Shown: positions 43,510 to 55,362 of the stretch, piece after piece
Position numbering within the stretch: the stretch's first letter is position 1
Layout: every line of letters begins with the position of its first letter
From: Anaspis maculata
Taxonomy: Eukaryota; Arthropoda; Insecta; Coleoptera; Scraptiidae
DNA: 64,000 nt
Assembly (NCBI GenBank): GCA_949128115.1
Contig: OX421961.1
Coordinates: 87,217,277-87,281,276, forward strand
Reading direction: 5' to 3'
The notes under the pieces: model-generated
Databases searched by the model: none
What the model saw: the letters and a program-made list of their open reading frames with translations, nothing else
Told to the model about the DNA's origin: nothing
Position numbers and translations under genes: made by a program

Positions 43510-46500
43510 TAGTGGAGCGAAATCGGCCTGAAAAGTCGTCGTTTTTTTTTCAAGGTATAACAGCACCAAACCTTATAGGTTTTATATAGAATCAAATTTC
43601 ACGTATGTATGGCGATTTTGGGAATGATCTTGTGGTAGGGACCTTTTTTATGGGCAAAAAACCTCAAAAATTGAAAATGAGCTGTTCAGCATTCACAACG
43701 TTATATCTCTGGATCCAGTTGGGCTATCGGTCTGTTCTTTTTTTTTTAATAAAAGTACATGGAAAAACCTTCCCAATGGTACATCATTGACTGAAAATTA
43801 TTGTTCATGAACGTGTTTATTTGAACAATACACATTATATTGACCGAGAGTGCAGTCCCTTTTTGACCATGCGAAGAACTTTTTTCCTCGTAGGAATTTC
43901 TAGATACAACCTGCGAGAAAAATCAAGCCAAAACATTAGGAAAATTTTAAAGGAAGTTTCATCCATCTAGGCCGTATAAGTTGTCAGTTATGATTTTTTT
44001 TCTGGCGCATTGAGTTGAAACGTCGCTTAGCGTGTGTTCGCATTAGTGGCGGGGTTAACGGCCAAAAATGGAATGATCTGTGCATTTTGTGATCAAAGCA
44101 TGAAATTTGGCATACGTGTTCAGAAGACCCTCCTTTGCAATTTCAGATGTGGCGCCACGCAAGATTTCGCACCAGAGGCACTGTATTGCGGTTAGCATAC
44201 CTGCTAGGGGTAAATTCTGCAAAAATGGTTCCTGGCCGTTCTCTGGTACCGCAGTCGGTATTTTTTAGTTCTGTTTAGCTAAAACTACATGTAGAAATGA
44301 GTGAGGAGTGCATTTTCACAAGCAAAGTTCCAAATTCTGCCTTTATACGTTGTTTTAATACATTTTAAGGCCAACTTTGTTTTAGTACAGGAAACATGGT
44401 AAAAAAATTGCCAAAACCTCGGGAAAGATGTGAACCTCCTGAAAATTTGATATTCTGTTCAGAATTAAGTGCCCTACTACATATCTAAAAGTGCCAAAAA
44501 TCGCACCCCGGGGCCTCGAGTTGTTGGAGGGGGGGTGGAAAATTGCAGCTCAAAATTAAAGGTATAGAACCCGATGGAACCCGTCAATCCAATAGATGCA
44601 AATACGTCGTAGTTCGACGCATCACATCCCGTTGATACAATTTTGGCACAAAAAGTGTCGATCAATGTTGTAGGGGGGTCGTGGGGGAGGGCAAAACTCG
44701 ACTGGGTGGCTCTTTTTCTTCCTGGGCCATGAAGAATCGATTACGGCAAGATTGGTATCTTTTCCGACTAAATTCAATGTCCTGAACTTGAATCCGATGT
44801 ATAAATTTGGACAAAAACAAGTTCGAACAAGTTAACTTAAGAAAACCTGTTTTTTCTTTGACAATTTCCACAAAACTTTTTTTTACTGTTAGAGGCATCC
44901 ATCTTTGAAAATATTTTAGAGGCCATTAGATTGAACTGTATTCTTCACGAAAATCATCTACTCGATCTGTAACTTTGTTTTTCGAGATAGAAAAAATCGA
45001 TTTGAACTTTAGTCGGCACAGCTCGTCGTCTACTACTGACCAGAACACTACACCATGCATCTTTAAATGGAAATAGTCCAAACTATCTGAAAAATCATAA
45101 CTAATCTTTAAAAGTTCGAGGATCTGTGCAGAACTGAATTCCCTAAAACATAAAACAAAATCGTCATAAATCGCAATGCAGGGTATTGAGTTATTACTCG
45201 AAGGTGCATGCTGTAGTGTTCTGGTCATTAGTAGACGCCGGGCAGTGCCGACTAAAGTTCAAATCGGTTTTTTCTATGTCGGAAAGCAAAATCACAGATC
45301 GAATTGATAATTTTCGTTAAGAATACAGTTCAATCTAATGGCCTTTGAAATATTTCCATAGATGAATACCTCTAACAGTAAAAAAAAGTTTCGTGAAAAT
45401 TGTCAAAGAAAAAACAGGTTTTCTCAAGTTAACTTGTTCGAACTTGTTTTTATCCAAATTTACACATCGGATTCAAGTTCAGGACATTGAATTTAGTCGG
45501 AAAAGATACCAATCATGTCGGAATCGATTCTTCATGGCCCAGGAAGAAAAAGAGCCACCCAGCCGAGTTTCGCCCTTCTCCACGACTCCCCTTCAACAAT
45601 GATCGACACTTTTTGTGCTAAAATTGTATCAAATGGTTGTGATGCGTCGAACTACGACGTATTTGCATCCATTGGATTGACGAGTTCCATCGGGTTCTAT
45701 ACCTTTCATTTTGAGTTGCAATTTTTTACCCCCCCTCCAATAACTCGAAGCCTCGGGGTGCGATTTTTGGCAATTTCAGATATGTAGTAGGGTACATAAT
45801 TCTGGACAGAGTATCAAATTTTCAGGACGTTCATATCTTTGCCGAGGTATTGGCAGTTTTTTTACCAAGTTTCCTGTACTAAAACAAAGTTGGCCTTCAA
45901 ATGTATTGAAAGAATGTATAAAGGCAGCATTTGGAACTTTGCTTGTGAAAATGTACTCCACACTCATTTCTACATGTAGTTTTAACTAAACAGAACTAAA
46001 AAATACCAACTGCGGTAGCAGAGACCGGCCAGGAACCATTTTTTGCAGAAAAAATTCATAACTGACAAACTATACGGCCTAGATGGATGAAACTTCCTTT
46101 AAAATTTTCCTTAATGTTTTGGCTTGATTTTTCTCGCAGGTTGTATCTAGAAATTTCTACGAGGAAAAAAGTTCTTTGCATGGTCAAAAAGGGACTGCAT
46201 TCTCGGTCAATATAATGTTTATTGTTCAATAAACACGTTTATGAACAATAATTTTCAGTCAATGATGTACCATTGGGAAGGTTTTTCCATGTACTTTTAT
46301 TTAAAAAAAAGAACAGACCGATAGCTCAACTGGATCCAGAGATATAACGTTGTGAATGCTGAACAGCTCATTTTCAATTTTTGAGGTTTTTTGCTCATAA
46401 AAAAGGTCCCTACCACAAGATCATTCCCAAAATCTCCATACATACGTGGAATTTGATTCTATATGAAACCTATAAGGTTTGGTGCTGTACTACCTTCAAA

Positions 46501-46539
46501 AAAAAAACGACGACTTTTCAGGCCGATTTCGCTCCACTA
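43510..46539. mobile_element. 3.0-kb foldback with GTGGAGCGAAATCGGCCTGA ends
   Basis: TA lies at both outer edges. Arms of about 1.45 kb align from 43512 to about 45070 and from about 45195 to 46537, around a 120-bp loop. The left arm has about 215 extra bp (about 43999-44213) with no counterpart in the right. Arms contain long poly-T/poly-A tracts and repeated frames (for example FYTFxFELQF) that mirror each other and look non-coding. Divergence is a few percent by eye. Confidence 0.9.
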
Positions 46540-47623
46540 TAAGGATGAATCAAGTAATAACCTATTTTCGAAGTAGATGGTGTTCTTTTAAATTTCTGTT
46601 AGTGTTTCTACAAAAGGTATGTCGATTCTCACATGACGCTAAGCGAGTATGTTCCAGCTTTTTTGGGTTTTTCTTTCCATATTTTCCATTCCAACAATAA
46701 ATAGTTCCCTGTTCACTGCAAACTGACAATGGAACGTAATTCACTCAAGTATTATCCGTTTAACCCAAGGAGGTTCAACCCACATTTGCAACATAGCTTT
46801 GATAGATATTATTTCGTTAGGTTTAGCATCCTGACGAAAGTCATAAGTTGATTGACAACTTTTGACAACGTCAAGTTAAACCAGTCTTCAAGATGCCAAA
46901 AATCATCCTGCATCAAATGAAAATGCAAGTTTCGTGGCATACGATATTATTCAACATGTTGAGCGCCTACAGCTAAACGTGGTGAAAACATGACGGTGAA
47001 TAGGGACGCTTCAGTTTTTGAGATAAGCAAAAACTTGTGGTTCCTTTACTCCCAGCTCAAGTTTTCTAGTTCATGGACAGGCAGCTGGTACCTCAAAACT
47101 CACGTCCATACTTGCTTCCTGTCCATCACCTCTAGAAAAGCTCATAGTGTTGAACTTTTCATTTTGGTTGTTAAGTGTGGTGAAGAAACCGGGTCTGATG
47201 GAGTCCTTCGTTATTGAAGTGTTTTATTTCCTGCGCCATTTTTTTCTTCTTTTCCCCCTGCTAGACTCCCGGTAAGAATTTTTCTCCACGGCGGGCGCGG
47301 CGTCATCACGGTATCGTCGTGGAGATAATAGTAACACGTCGGATTGGCCAGTTTTGAAATAATCAATCTTCGCATTATCAATGTCGCTGAGCTACATACC
47401 TGACCTTCACTGCGTGAAACCACCTGTGTGTCTAAGGGGTACCAACGTAACAAAAATTTTCCATAGCTTGTCCTGTTGCAAATAAGGGAGAAATGAATAA
47501 TACTTAGGTGCTGCCAATAATACCAGGTTTCATAAATTGTTCGAAACTCGTATCTTGATGTCCCTTTTTCATTCACACCAAGCAGGAATAGACCCGAGAA
47601 TAGACCCGAATTATAATACCTTA
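46540..47623. other. Unassigned DNA, one 138-codon frame
   Basis: The minus-strand frame 47211-47627 lacks a recognised domain. It crosses a GC-rich patch (CACGGCGGGCGCGGCGTCATC at 47286-47306) that may be single-copy regulatory DNA. A 75-codon plus frame (46990-47217) is also unrecognised. Confidence 0.3.
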
Positions 47624-48710
47624 CCAAAAGGACCCCGCACGATTCTTATGGAAAATGGCTCCCGGTTAAATTCTCTGAATTTTTGATATGTTGTAGCTCA
47701 TGAGATACTAATCGAATACCGTGAACCCCAAACTCAAATAATGGACAGTTTTTTACCCACAGGGGGTTGAAGTTGGAGGTTTTGACGGCTTCAAAATGAT
47801 ATTATGACGTTATTAGAAGCTTTTTATTTGGTTTCTCTTCAAGTTGTGTTTCATGCTAAATGTATTTATTTGACAGAAAAATATCAACCCCCTCCTCCAC
47901 CCTCAACCCCTATCTACCATCATAAAATTCGAGATTACTCCCGAAAGCCATGCGGATGGCTTCTGTGATTTAAATCATGAATTTCGACATAAACATTATT
48001 TTCCACCCCTAATGTTGGGGTGCCGATTTTCCAATTTTCCTCGGTTAACTTGGCTAAATTTTTGGTATTGTATAGTTCTAGTTCTGCTAAACAAAAAGTT
48101 CTTATACCAAAACTTATTTCTATGAACAGTTTTTGTTCTGCAGGGGACTGAAGTTCAATATTTATGCTCTCAAATCTTCAACTTCAGTCCCCTGTAGAAC
48201 AAAAACTGTGCATAGGAATAAGTTTTGGCATGGAAACTTTTTGTTCAGGAGAATTAGAAGTACACAATACCAAAAATTTAGCCAAATTAACCGAGGAAAA
48301 TTGGAAAATCGGCACCCCAACATTAGGGGTGGAAAATATTTTTTATGTCAAAATTCATAATTTAAATCACATAAGCCATCTGCATGGCTTTTGAGAGTAA
48401 TCTCGAATTTTGTGATGGTAGATAGGGGATGGGGGTGGAGGAGGGGGTTGATATTTTTCCGTCAAATAAATACATATAGCATGAAACACATCTTGAAAAT
48501 AAACCAAATAGAGAGCTTTTATTTACGTCAGAATATCATTTTTAAGCCGTCAAAACCTCCAACTTCAACCCCCTGTGGGTAAAAAAACTGTCCATTATTT
48601 GAGTTTGGGGTTCATGGTGTTTGATAAGTATCTCATGAGCTACAACATATCAAAAATTCAGAGAATTCAACCGGGAGCCATTTTCCATAAGAATCGTGCG
48701 GGGTCCTTTG
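47624..48710. mobile_element. 1.1-kb foldback, AAAGGACCCCGCACGATTCT ends
   Basis: Arms of about 0.52 kb meet near 48165 with almost no loop; the words AGGGGACTGAAGTT and AACTTCAGTCCCCT face each other at the centre. Other mirrored words include AACTTCAACCCCCTGTGGGT and TCATGAGCTACAACATATCA. Frames in the right arm (48133-48394) are mirror artefacts. No target duplication is obvious. Confidence 0.88.
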
Positions 48711-48968
48711 TTGAGCACCTCCATATAAGCATTGCGACGAGGTGTTAGATTCAGAATTGAATAGCCTCACTTCCACATCCTGAAAGATCTCATAGACATG
48801 TAATGGTTTTGCTGCAGAGCCCATTTGAGTTTGGCTGTCATCTGTCAAACGGAAATGTCACTATCAAAGAAAGTTATATGGCCAAGAAAAATCCCTATTG
48901 ATATCGAAGTGGTAGTTTATGACATTATGCTAGTGATAAGGTATTAGCTGTTTAAAACTGTAGATAAT
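48711..48968. repeat. Fragment of repeat X terminal region
   Basis: GGCTGTCATCTGTCAAACGG and AATGTCACTATCAAAGAA (48830-48869) match the inner right end of repeat X near 26590-26625 (inverted) and 58370-58395. The rest is unassigned. Confidence 0.55.
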
Positions 48969-49104
48969 GGGTCGTATGTCGTATGAATAAAAAAAGTATT
49001 TATTTCTACTTCACCTTTTACCAAGAGTTGCTATGGAAATTTTCCTTAGCAACTCCTAGTAAAAGGTAAAGTAAAAGCAAATGCTTCTTTTAATCATACG
49101 AGCC
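48969..49104. mobile_element. Palindromic MITE, family D copy 2
   Basis: Same structure as 2857-2987: GTATGAATAAAAAAAGTATT at the left, a centre of AGTTGCTATGG...CTTAGCAACTCC, and CATACGAGCC at the right. More diverged than copy 1. Confidence 0.82.
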
Positions 49105-49317
49105 AATGTACCACTGTTAGCTTGGCAATAGCTGACTGGTGTCCCGGGCGGGAGGCATGAGCATGAAAAAAATTGTGCCTAACTTGTTGTTTACCTGGAA
49201 AGTTGAACAATAAAACATCTTGCTCCTAAAATGTGGTTTTCATTCATTATCCAACAGATATAATATGGCGCAGTCGAACATAACGACTAAGGAAAGCTAG
49301 AGAAGAACAACGAGTAC

Positions 49318-49600
49318 CTAAGAGCTGTGTCGCCAGCCAAGGGAAAAAAAAGTTGAAGAGTAATCTTGAAAAAAGTACGTTCCAGGAAGCAGGAAGGACC
49401 GCAACAGGATTGCTGAGAATCTGAAGCAGCCAAAGTCTATGATAATGAATGGAAACTTGAGATAAAATTGGAGAAAATTTAACAAATCTTTCAAGATATC
49501 GACGTTGATAGGTAGAACGGCGTAAACGCCAAATTGAGTTATACACATCGTTGAAATCGCCATTGAATTTTGCATCGTTTGGTACCACTGGCATAACTAA
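49318..49600 (-). pseudogene. LINE endonuclease fragment (probable)
   Basis: The minus-strand frame reads FGVYAVLPINVDILKDLLNF and then PFIIIDFGC. This resembles the VYxPPN...PFIIxGDFN region of I/Jockey-type apurinic endonucleases. The key GDFN has decayed to IDFG. A related piece in inverted orientation lies at about 49820-49890 (words CTTACGCCGTT and TATCAACGTCGATAT), so the fragment is part of a diverged inverted repeat. Confidence 0.4.
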
Positions 49601-50068
49601 AATAAAATAATATTTGAAGATATATTGGTTTAAGTTTTGCCTAAGCGCCAACATATCCCTTCCATTCAGATTCGTTTGGCTTATGCGCCAGTATGCCATA
49701 ACGTTAGCACGGCGAGTTCAGTTCCAAGAAGTTATTGCAAAAAAAAACATCCACCCTCCAGTGTTTTTCATTAGTATTGAGAGCAAACAAATTTCTGTCA
49801 ATTCAGTTTTTTCTGCTTCCTGCAAATTTAAGTAAATGTTGCTTACGCCGTTTTACCTTATCAACGTCGATATACCTCTCTAGGTATACGATGACCACGG
49901 AAAATTGTGGCATAACACGGTAGTCGACAAATTTCAAGCATAATTTGCGCCTCAATCCAGCAAGATTAAACATCCGAACAAAAGGATTGCTAAGTATGTG
50001 GAGTTCGTGAAACCAGGCTGAACGAATATTGAGAGAAGTAGATCTGACATAAACTGAAGCGAAGTAAA

Positions 50069-50184
50069 GTACGTTCAACTCTAGTGTGATTCTAGTTGGC
50101 TGGGAAACCGGCCACGTGACGCCCTTGGAAAGAGAAAATTCGGGAAATCATAGCTCACTAGAATCACACTAAGGTTAACGTACT
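50069..50184. mobile_element. Foldback MITE between 21-bp direct repeats
   Basis: Arms AGTACGTTCAACTCTAGTGT and its near complement. Flanked by GATCTGACATAAACTGAAGC at 50041 and GATCTGACATGAACTAAAGC at 50188, two mismatches in 21. A target duplication this long is unusual for MITEs; a local tandem duplication is an alternative. Confidence 0.7.
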
Positions 50185-50472
50185 GAAGATCTGACATGAA
50201 CTAAAGCGGTACCAATCTGCAAGGCAGCAGAACAAGCGATGGCATGAAGCAGCTTAATGATGATAGTGGAGCCGCTGGGGGGCTATACGTTCTAGTCAAA
50301 GCCAACAGCAATCGAGGACGAGGACGAGACTAGTGGTAAAACGGCAAATTTAGTGCTGATCACAAAAAAAGGGGAAAATCACTGCAGAATGAATGGTTTG
50401 CATGACAAATTTGAAAAATCATAATAAATCAGGGGTTGTTCTTGTCATACTTCTGCACATCCGAGATTTCTA

Positions 50473-50640
50473 AATAATTAGTCCTCGATTCACCTTAACT
50501 TCCGCACTGATAGACGAATTGGCCATGAAAGCAAGCGGCTGCACTACACTTTCGCGGACGAATTTCAAGACTCTTGTTGTTACTCCGTCTTGTCCCGAGG
50601 ATTTACAGTTGTTGAGGTTTTTAATGAAAAGAGCATTCTA
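50473..50640 (-). pseudogene. Reverse transcriptase fragment (non-LTR)
   Basis: A single open frame on the minus strand reads NALFIKNLNNCKSSGQDGVT and TRVLKFVRESVVQPLAFMAN. It matches the finger/palm block KSPGPDGI...LLK...PL..xxN of LINE reverse transcriptases, with SPG changed to SSG. Both sides end in stops. About 55 codons only. Confidence 0.8.
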
Positions 50641-50689
50641 TAGCCTCTCGGAATCTTATTGTTGAGCGTCAAATTTATTGTTATACAAT

Positions 50690-50832
50690 TGATTGTTGGA
50701 GTTTTATTTACTCATCTGTGTCGTCCTATATACACTTTTTTGTTGTTGTTTTGTTTTGTGACTTGCCTTATCCACTGTTAGCACCTGTGGCCACAAAGGT
50801 TTTAATAAATTATTGTTATTGTTATTGTTATA
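50690..50832 (+). repeat. 3' end of a LINE with (TTATTG)n tail
   Basis: CACCTGTGGCCACAAAGGTT, then TTTTAATAAA and four TTATTG-type units, a typical 3' terminus of I/R1/Jockey-like LINEs on the plus strand. It is opposite in orientation to the RT scrap at 50473-50640, so the two are separate events. Confidence 0.6.
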
Positions 50833-50859
50833 CTTCAGTCATAAAGAGCACAAGGCAGC

Positions 50860-51147
50860 GCGAGGACTCCTAAGTGGCGAGATAAAGTTGAAGTAGAACT
50901 TTAAGGAGCCTTATTTTAGATAAAAAAAAAGTTCAACGTTCAACGTGATTACAAGGGAGCGCTGAAGTAAGGATCTGCAAGGATGAGGTGACGTGGAAAC
51001 ACTTCAAGGGGACCAGATTTTCCTTCAAGATGCAGATGCAGACAAACAAGCAAGCTTAAATTCATGTTTAAAAACTCCAAGGAAGCGCTAGAGCTTCAAA
51101 GTGTAAAGATAAAGATGACGAAGAAAAAACTCAAAAAGGAGCCTTTG
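50860..51147. repeat. Left part of a repeat X-related sequence
   Basis: Words such as GAGGACTCCTAAGTGGCGAGATAA (here cut: GACTCCTAAGTGGCGAGAT) and CACTTCAAGGGGACC resemble 53386-53460 and 25800-25860. The foldback 51150-53334 separates it from its continuation. Confidence 0.45.
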
Positions 51148-51149
51148 TA

Positions 51150-53334
51150 GGCCAGTCAAATTAGAACAAATTTTTCCGTTTGAGGGAAAAAACTGTTGGA
51201 GTTTTGGAAATTTGATAGTAATGGTAAGGTGTACTGTTGAACATACTAAAAGTCCCCAACTCTACCTATTGAGCTCGAGCCGCCATCTTGGAAAAATGGT
51301 CCTTTGATCCAGTTTTCTGCTCATATTCCGCTAATCATCAAAGATATTCAATTAAGTTTGATAAAAAATCAAGGCTATAAAATTGTCTACAAAAATTGTT
51401 TCATACCGATTTTTTTTCGTATCTGTTGAATATAATTAAATTAAATTAACAAAAAAAAAATAACAAAAAATAAGCGATTTTTTGCCTATGGCTGAAGATA
51501 TTGTCTTCAAAATTTGTGAAGATGTTGGCAGCCTACATCAAAGCTAAACGTGACAGTTGAGATAGAAAAAAATTGTGTTATTTTTTTTCAAATTAAGCAA
51601 AAATTTGGTTTTTGAGTTTGACATTTCCAACAGGCCGGAGTAAAGGTTTCAATCGAACATCAATCAGTTTTGATATTTACATATTGCAAGACAAGATTTC
51701 ATCAGTATTGTGCCTCCACGAGCTTCTGGAATGCTCGATATGAATTAAACTGAAAGAATAATAGCTAAGTCCAAAAAGTGTTGTCGATTGGTTCTGAAGG
51801 AAACATTTCAAAATCAAAGACATCAGCAAAGGATATACAGAAGGTCCAAAGGTTATTCAACTGTATATAAGCCCCATATTGATGTACCTTATCCAAAATA
51901 GTACAAAAGAATCAATCAAAATGTTAAAATCCACCCTGTATAACAAAAAGTAACGATACAAAATGGAAGTAGTAGATCATACCTGGTGCCAAAAATACAA
52001 CCTTTACATTTCTGAAAAAAAGAAAAGAATTAATTGATTTATTTGAAACTTATTAGTCCTCAAGAGTAAAGTCCTCCTCTTGACTTTACAAATTTCAGCC
52101 AGTCAAATAGGGAAAAGAAGAAAGAAGTAACTGTCGGAGTTTCAGAAATTTGACAGGGATGTTCGCTAAGGTATACTAATAAACATACTAAAAGTCCCCG
52201 CCTCTACCTGTTGTGCTCGAGCCACCATCTTGGAAAAATGGTAATAAACTTGATCAAAGGACCATTTTTCCAAGATGGCGGCTCAAGTGCAATAAGTAGA
52301 GGCGGGGACTTTTAGTATGTTTATAGTATACCTTAGCGAACATCCCTGTCAAATTTCTGAAACTCCGACCGTTACTTCTTTCTACTTTCCCCTATTTGAC
52401 TGGCTGAAATTTGTAAAGTCAAGTTTGAGGACTAATAACTTTCAAATAAATCAAATAATTTTGTTCTTTTTTTCAGCAATGTAAAAGCTGTATTTTTGGC
52501 ACCAGGTATGATCTACTACTTCCATTTTGTATCGTTACTTTTTGTTATACAGGGTGGATTTTCACATTTTGATTGATTCTTTTGTACTATTTTGGATAAG
52601 GCACGTCAATATGGGGCTCATATACAGTTGAATAACCTTTGGACCTCCTGTATATCCTTTGCTGATGTCTTTTGTTTCGAAATGTTTCCTTCAGAACCAA
52701 TCGACAACACTTTTTGGACTTAGCTATTATTCTTTCAGTTTAATTCATATCGAGCATTCCAGAAGCTCGTGAAGGCACAATACTTATGAAATCTTGTCTT
52801 ACAATATGTAATTATAAAAACTGATTGATGTTCGATTGAAACCTTTACTCCGCCTTGTTGGAAATGTGAAACTCGAAAACCAAATTTTTGCTCAATTAAA
52901 AAAAATGAAATAATATTTTCGCAATTTTTTTTGTATCTCAACTATCACGTTTAGCTTTGATGTAGACTGCCAACATCTTCACAAATTTTGAAGACAATAT
53001 CTCTAGCCATAGGCAAAAAATCGCTAATTTTTTTTTTGTTAATTCAATTTCATTAATTTCAACAGATACGAGAAAAAAATCGGTATGGAACAATTTTTGT
53101 AGACATTTTTATAGCCTTGATTTTTTATTAAACTAAATTGAATATCTCTGATGATTAGCGGAATATAAACAGAAAACTGGATCGAAGGACCATTTTTCCA
53201 AGATGGCGGCTCGAGCTCAATAGGTGGAGTTGGGGACTTTTAGTATGTATAACAGTACACCTTACCGGACATTACTGTCAAATTTCCAAAACTCCAACAG
53301 TTTTTTCTCTCCAGCTTTCCTTATTTGACTGGCC
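51150..53334. mobile_element. 2.2-kb foldback containing a smaller copy of itself
   Basis: TA at both sides (51148-51149 and 53335-53336). Ends are GGCCAGTCAAATT and complement; next inside are ACTGTTGGAGTTT and CATACTAAAAGTCCCC, then GCCGCCATCTTGG. At the centre, 52096-52406 is a miniature palindrome with the same order of words (GCCAGTCAAATAGGG, CGGAGTTTCAG, CATACTAAAAGTCCCC, CCACCATCTTGG). CACCCTG/CAGGGTG boxes occur at 51932 and 52550. No transposase. Confidence 0.9.
52096..52406. mobile_element. Inner miniature foldback (same family)
   Basis: Inverted ends CAGCCAGTCAAATAGGG and complement, with a loop GTAATAAACTTGATCAAAGG near 52240-52260. It is closer to perfect palindromy than the outer arms, so it is probably the younger insertion. 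Confidence 0.85.
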
Positions 53335-53344
53335 TATTGTAGTT

Positions 53345-54430
53345 TCAGATCAGACAGAAAGCTGAAATTAACGTTTAAAACCTTAAAACCAGAGGGCCTC
53401 AGAGTCCCGAAGTAGCAAGATAAAGTGACTTGGGAGGACTTCAGTGGGGCGCTTCTGCAATTTTAAACAAGCTAGGTAGTAAGAATTGACATAATAAAGA
53501 CTCCAAGGGGAACGGTGGGGCTTCCAAACCGGCAGTATCAGATTTCCAATAATTAGAGTCCTATAGAAGATTTAACGGGGGACACTTCGCACTAGTGCTC
53601 CGGGTAGACGATTTGTAGCTTTATTAGGAGTTACAGGGGTATTATGTCTCCGTAGTGATAAGATTAGAGAGAGTGCCTTCACAGCCGCAAAAAATTGAAG
53701 ATTTATTAAGATTAAAAAAAAATCACCCGACGTTTTGCCACCCCAAAACTTCCCCGACGAGTAGCAAGGAACGGATGGAAATTTTTGTTTGGAACGACCC
53801 TTCGGGTGGGAAGTTAGAATTAGGGAGCAAGGTTCATTTTCGTCATCTCATCATTCTATGTACTGTAAAAATTGCCAATGAGGGCTTCACTTAAGCTCCG
53901 TCATTCAAGTCCAGTCTCGATAGCACAGGCCGTTTTTACATTTTCAACAGGGAAATTCACGAGAAATTGGGGAAAAATGCTGAAAAATGTTCAAGAACCA
54001 GTTATCTTTTGTTTAAAAAAAAAACGGTGGAAATCTGTGACTCACAATTAGTCGGAACAGTCGATCTCCTAACAGGAATGAATTTTTGAGTGGAGTCCTG
54101 GTCAAAACCCGGGTGAGAGGCCCTCTCGGGTGGCAATGGCTAGAAGAAGTTTTGACAATTCATAACGCGTGACTGGAAAATGGTGAAAAACTGCAACTGC
54201 AGACTTAATTTGACTTTTTTGTTGTGTTGTTTCCTGTCAAATTAGGTTCCAATCCATTGGATAGATTCTTATTAATTGAATGGTAAAGTTTTGAATTTTG
54301 ACATTCTTTAATATTTGATGAATGACAGATCAAGGGATCAAAGGCGAAAATCAAGTCAAGTTCCGTGATATATAGCTAACTCCTGTCATTCTTTGATAGT
54401 CATATTTTTGTTAAACAGATGACAGCTTAA
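53345..54430. repeat. Dispersed repeat X, copy 2 (partial)
   Basis: Contains GCCACCCCAAAACTTCCCCG (53737-53756), CTGCAACTGCAGACTT (54193), GGTTCCAATCCATTGGATAG (54246) and AACAGATGACAGCTTAAAACTA at the end (split across 54414-54435). The order matches copies 1 and 3. An open frame at 53655-53894 recurs only because the DNA is repeated. Confidence 0.7.
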
Positions 54431-54435
54431 AACTA

Positions 54436-55090
54436 ATGGTCTATTTCTATTTCCAATTCTGTCGTGAATTCACCCATGTTTGCCGTGAAAACTTTTATTA
54501 TTCAGTCATTATTTTTACATTACATTTTTTGCCGTTTTTTTTCTGACGAGACGTCTTAATTTTGTCGTGCATCTAAAAAAGTAGATTTTTCTACTTATCA
54601 GATACATATCATTATGGCTTCAATAACCACTGTTCTAGGTCGGTACAGGACTACAGGTAGATATAGGTATATTATTTGGATATCTGGTAGACGTGAAGCA
54701 ATTTCGCTGAAACATTTGTCGCGGTATAATAGTGTCTTACAATTGTACGTACCGACAATAGATAATTGATCCAGTAGAGTGATCAACAATGGAATTCTCA
54801 GCTAACTAAAACCGGGGGTTAACAGATAATGCACGACAGTGCTCGGGAACATCTGCGCTTGACGTCAACGCACCACGATACCATCAGTATCGCGGTGATC
54901 ATACCCTAATATTAATAATTAAACTAGCTTAACTAGCCCTTCGATCAGCCCATTCATGAAAACTGAATTAAGCAATATGAGATATGAAACGTGCAGTAGT
55001 TACAACGCAAATCGTTCACCATTATTATTGTAATAATAATCAATAAGTAATAATACAAAGCTTCATAACTAGTACATATATCTCATATTA
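54436..55090. other. Repeat-free DNA with regulatory-like words
   Basis: TGACGTCA lies at 54860-54867 within GCGCTTGACGTCAACGC. AATATTAATAATTAAACTAG and an (ATT/AAT)-rich dyad (ATTATTATTGTAATAATAAT at about 55021) follow. No credible frame. Possible conserved non-coding DNA. Confidence 0.3.
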
Positions 55091-55097
55091 TTATATT

Positions 55098-55166
55098 TAT
55101 TATCAAGGTTGAGAAAGTTTTATAATAGCTGAGGCGCCAGAATATCCTCACAGCTAGTAGTAAAAG
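55098..55166. repeat. Family B palindrome, partial copy
   Basis: ATCAAGGTTGAGAAAGTTTT, ATAGCTGAGGCGCCAG and CACAGCTAGTAGTAAAAG match the start and end of the family B unit with the middle missing. Confidence 0.75.
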
Positions 55167-55362
55167 AAAGTCAATCACATATTATTGATTAGTTGATTAC
55201 CTACCTACACTAGTAGATCTAAATATTTATCCATGAGAATTGATAGAAAAAATGTCAAATTTCTTGATTTCTATAGTCCAGCTGAGTGTAGGTGAAAATA
55301 CTGGGGTCTGTAGACTCGAAAGCAACTTTACAACCGATCGTTTATACGGCCCGTAACCGATT

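Noticed and set aside
44477..45787. Conserved-looking peptides (SNYDVFASIGL and similar) in both arms of the 3.0-kb foldback
   Set aside because: The similarity is that of the DNA arms. One arm reads it on minus and the other on plus, and there is no domain or start context.
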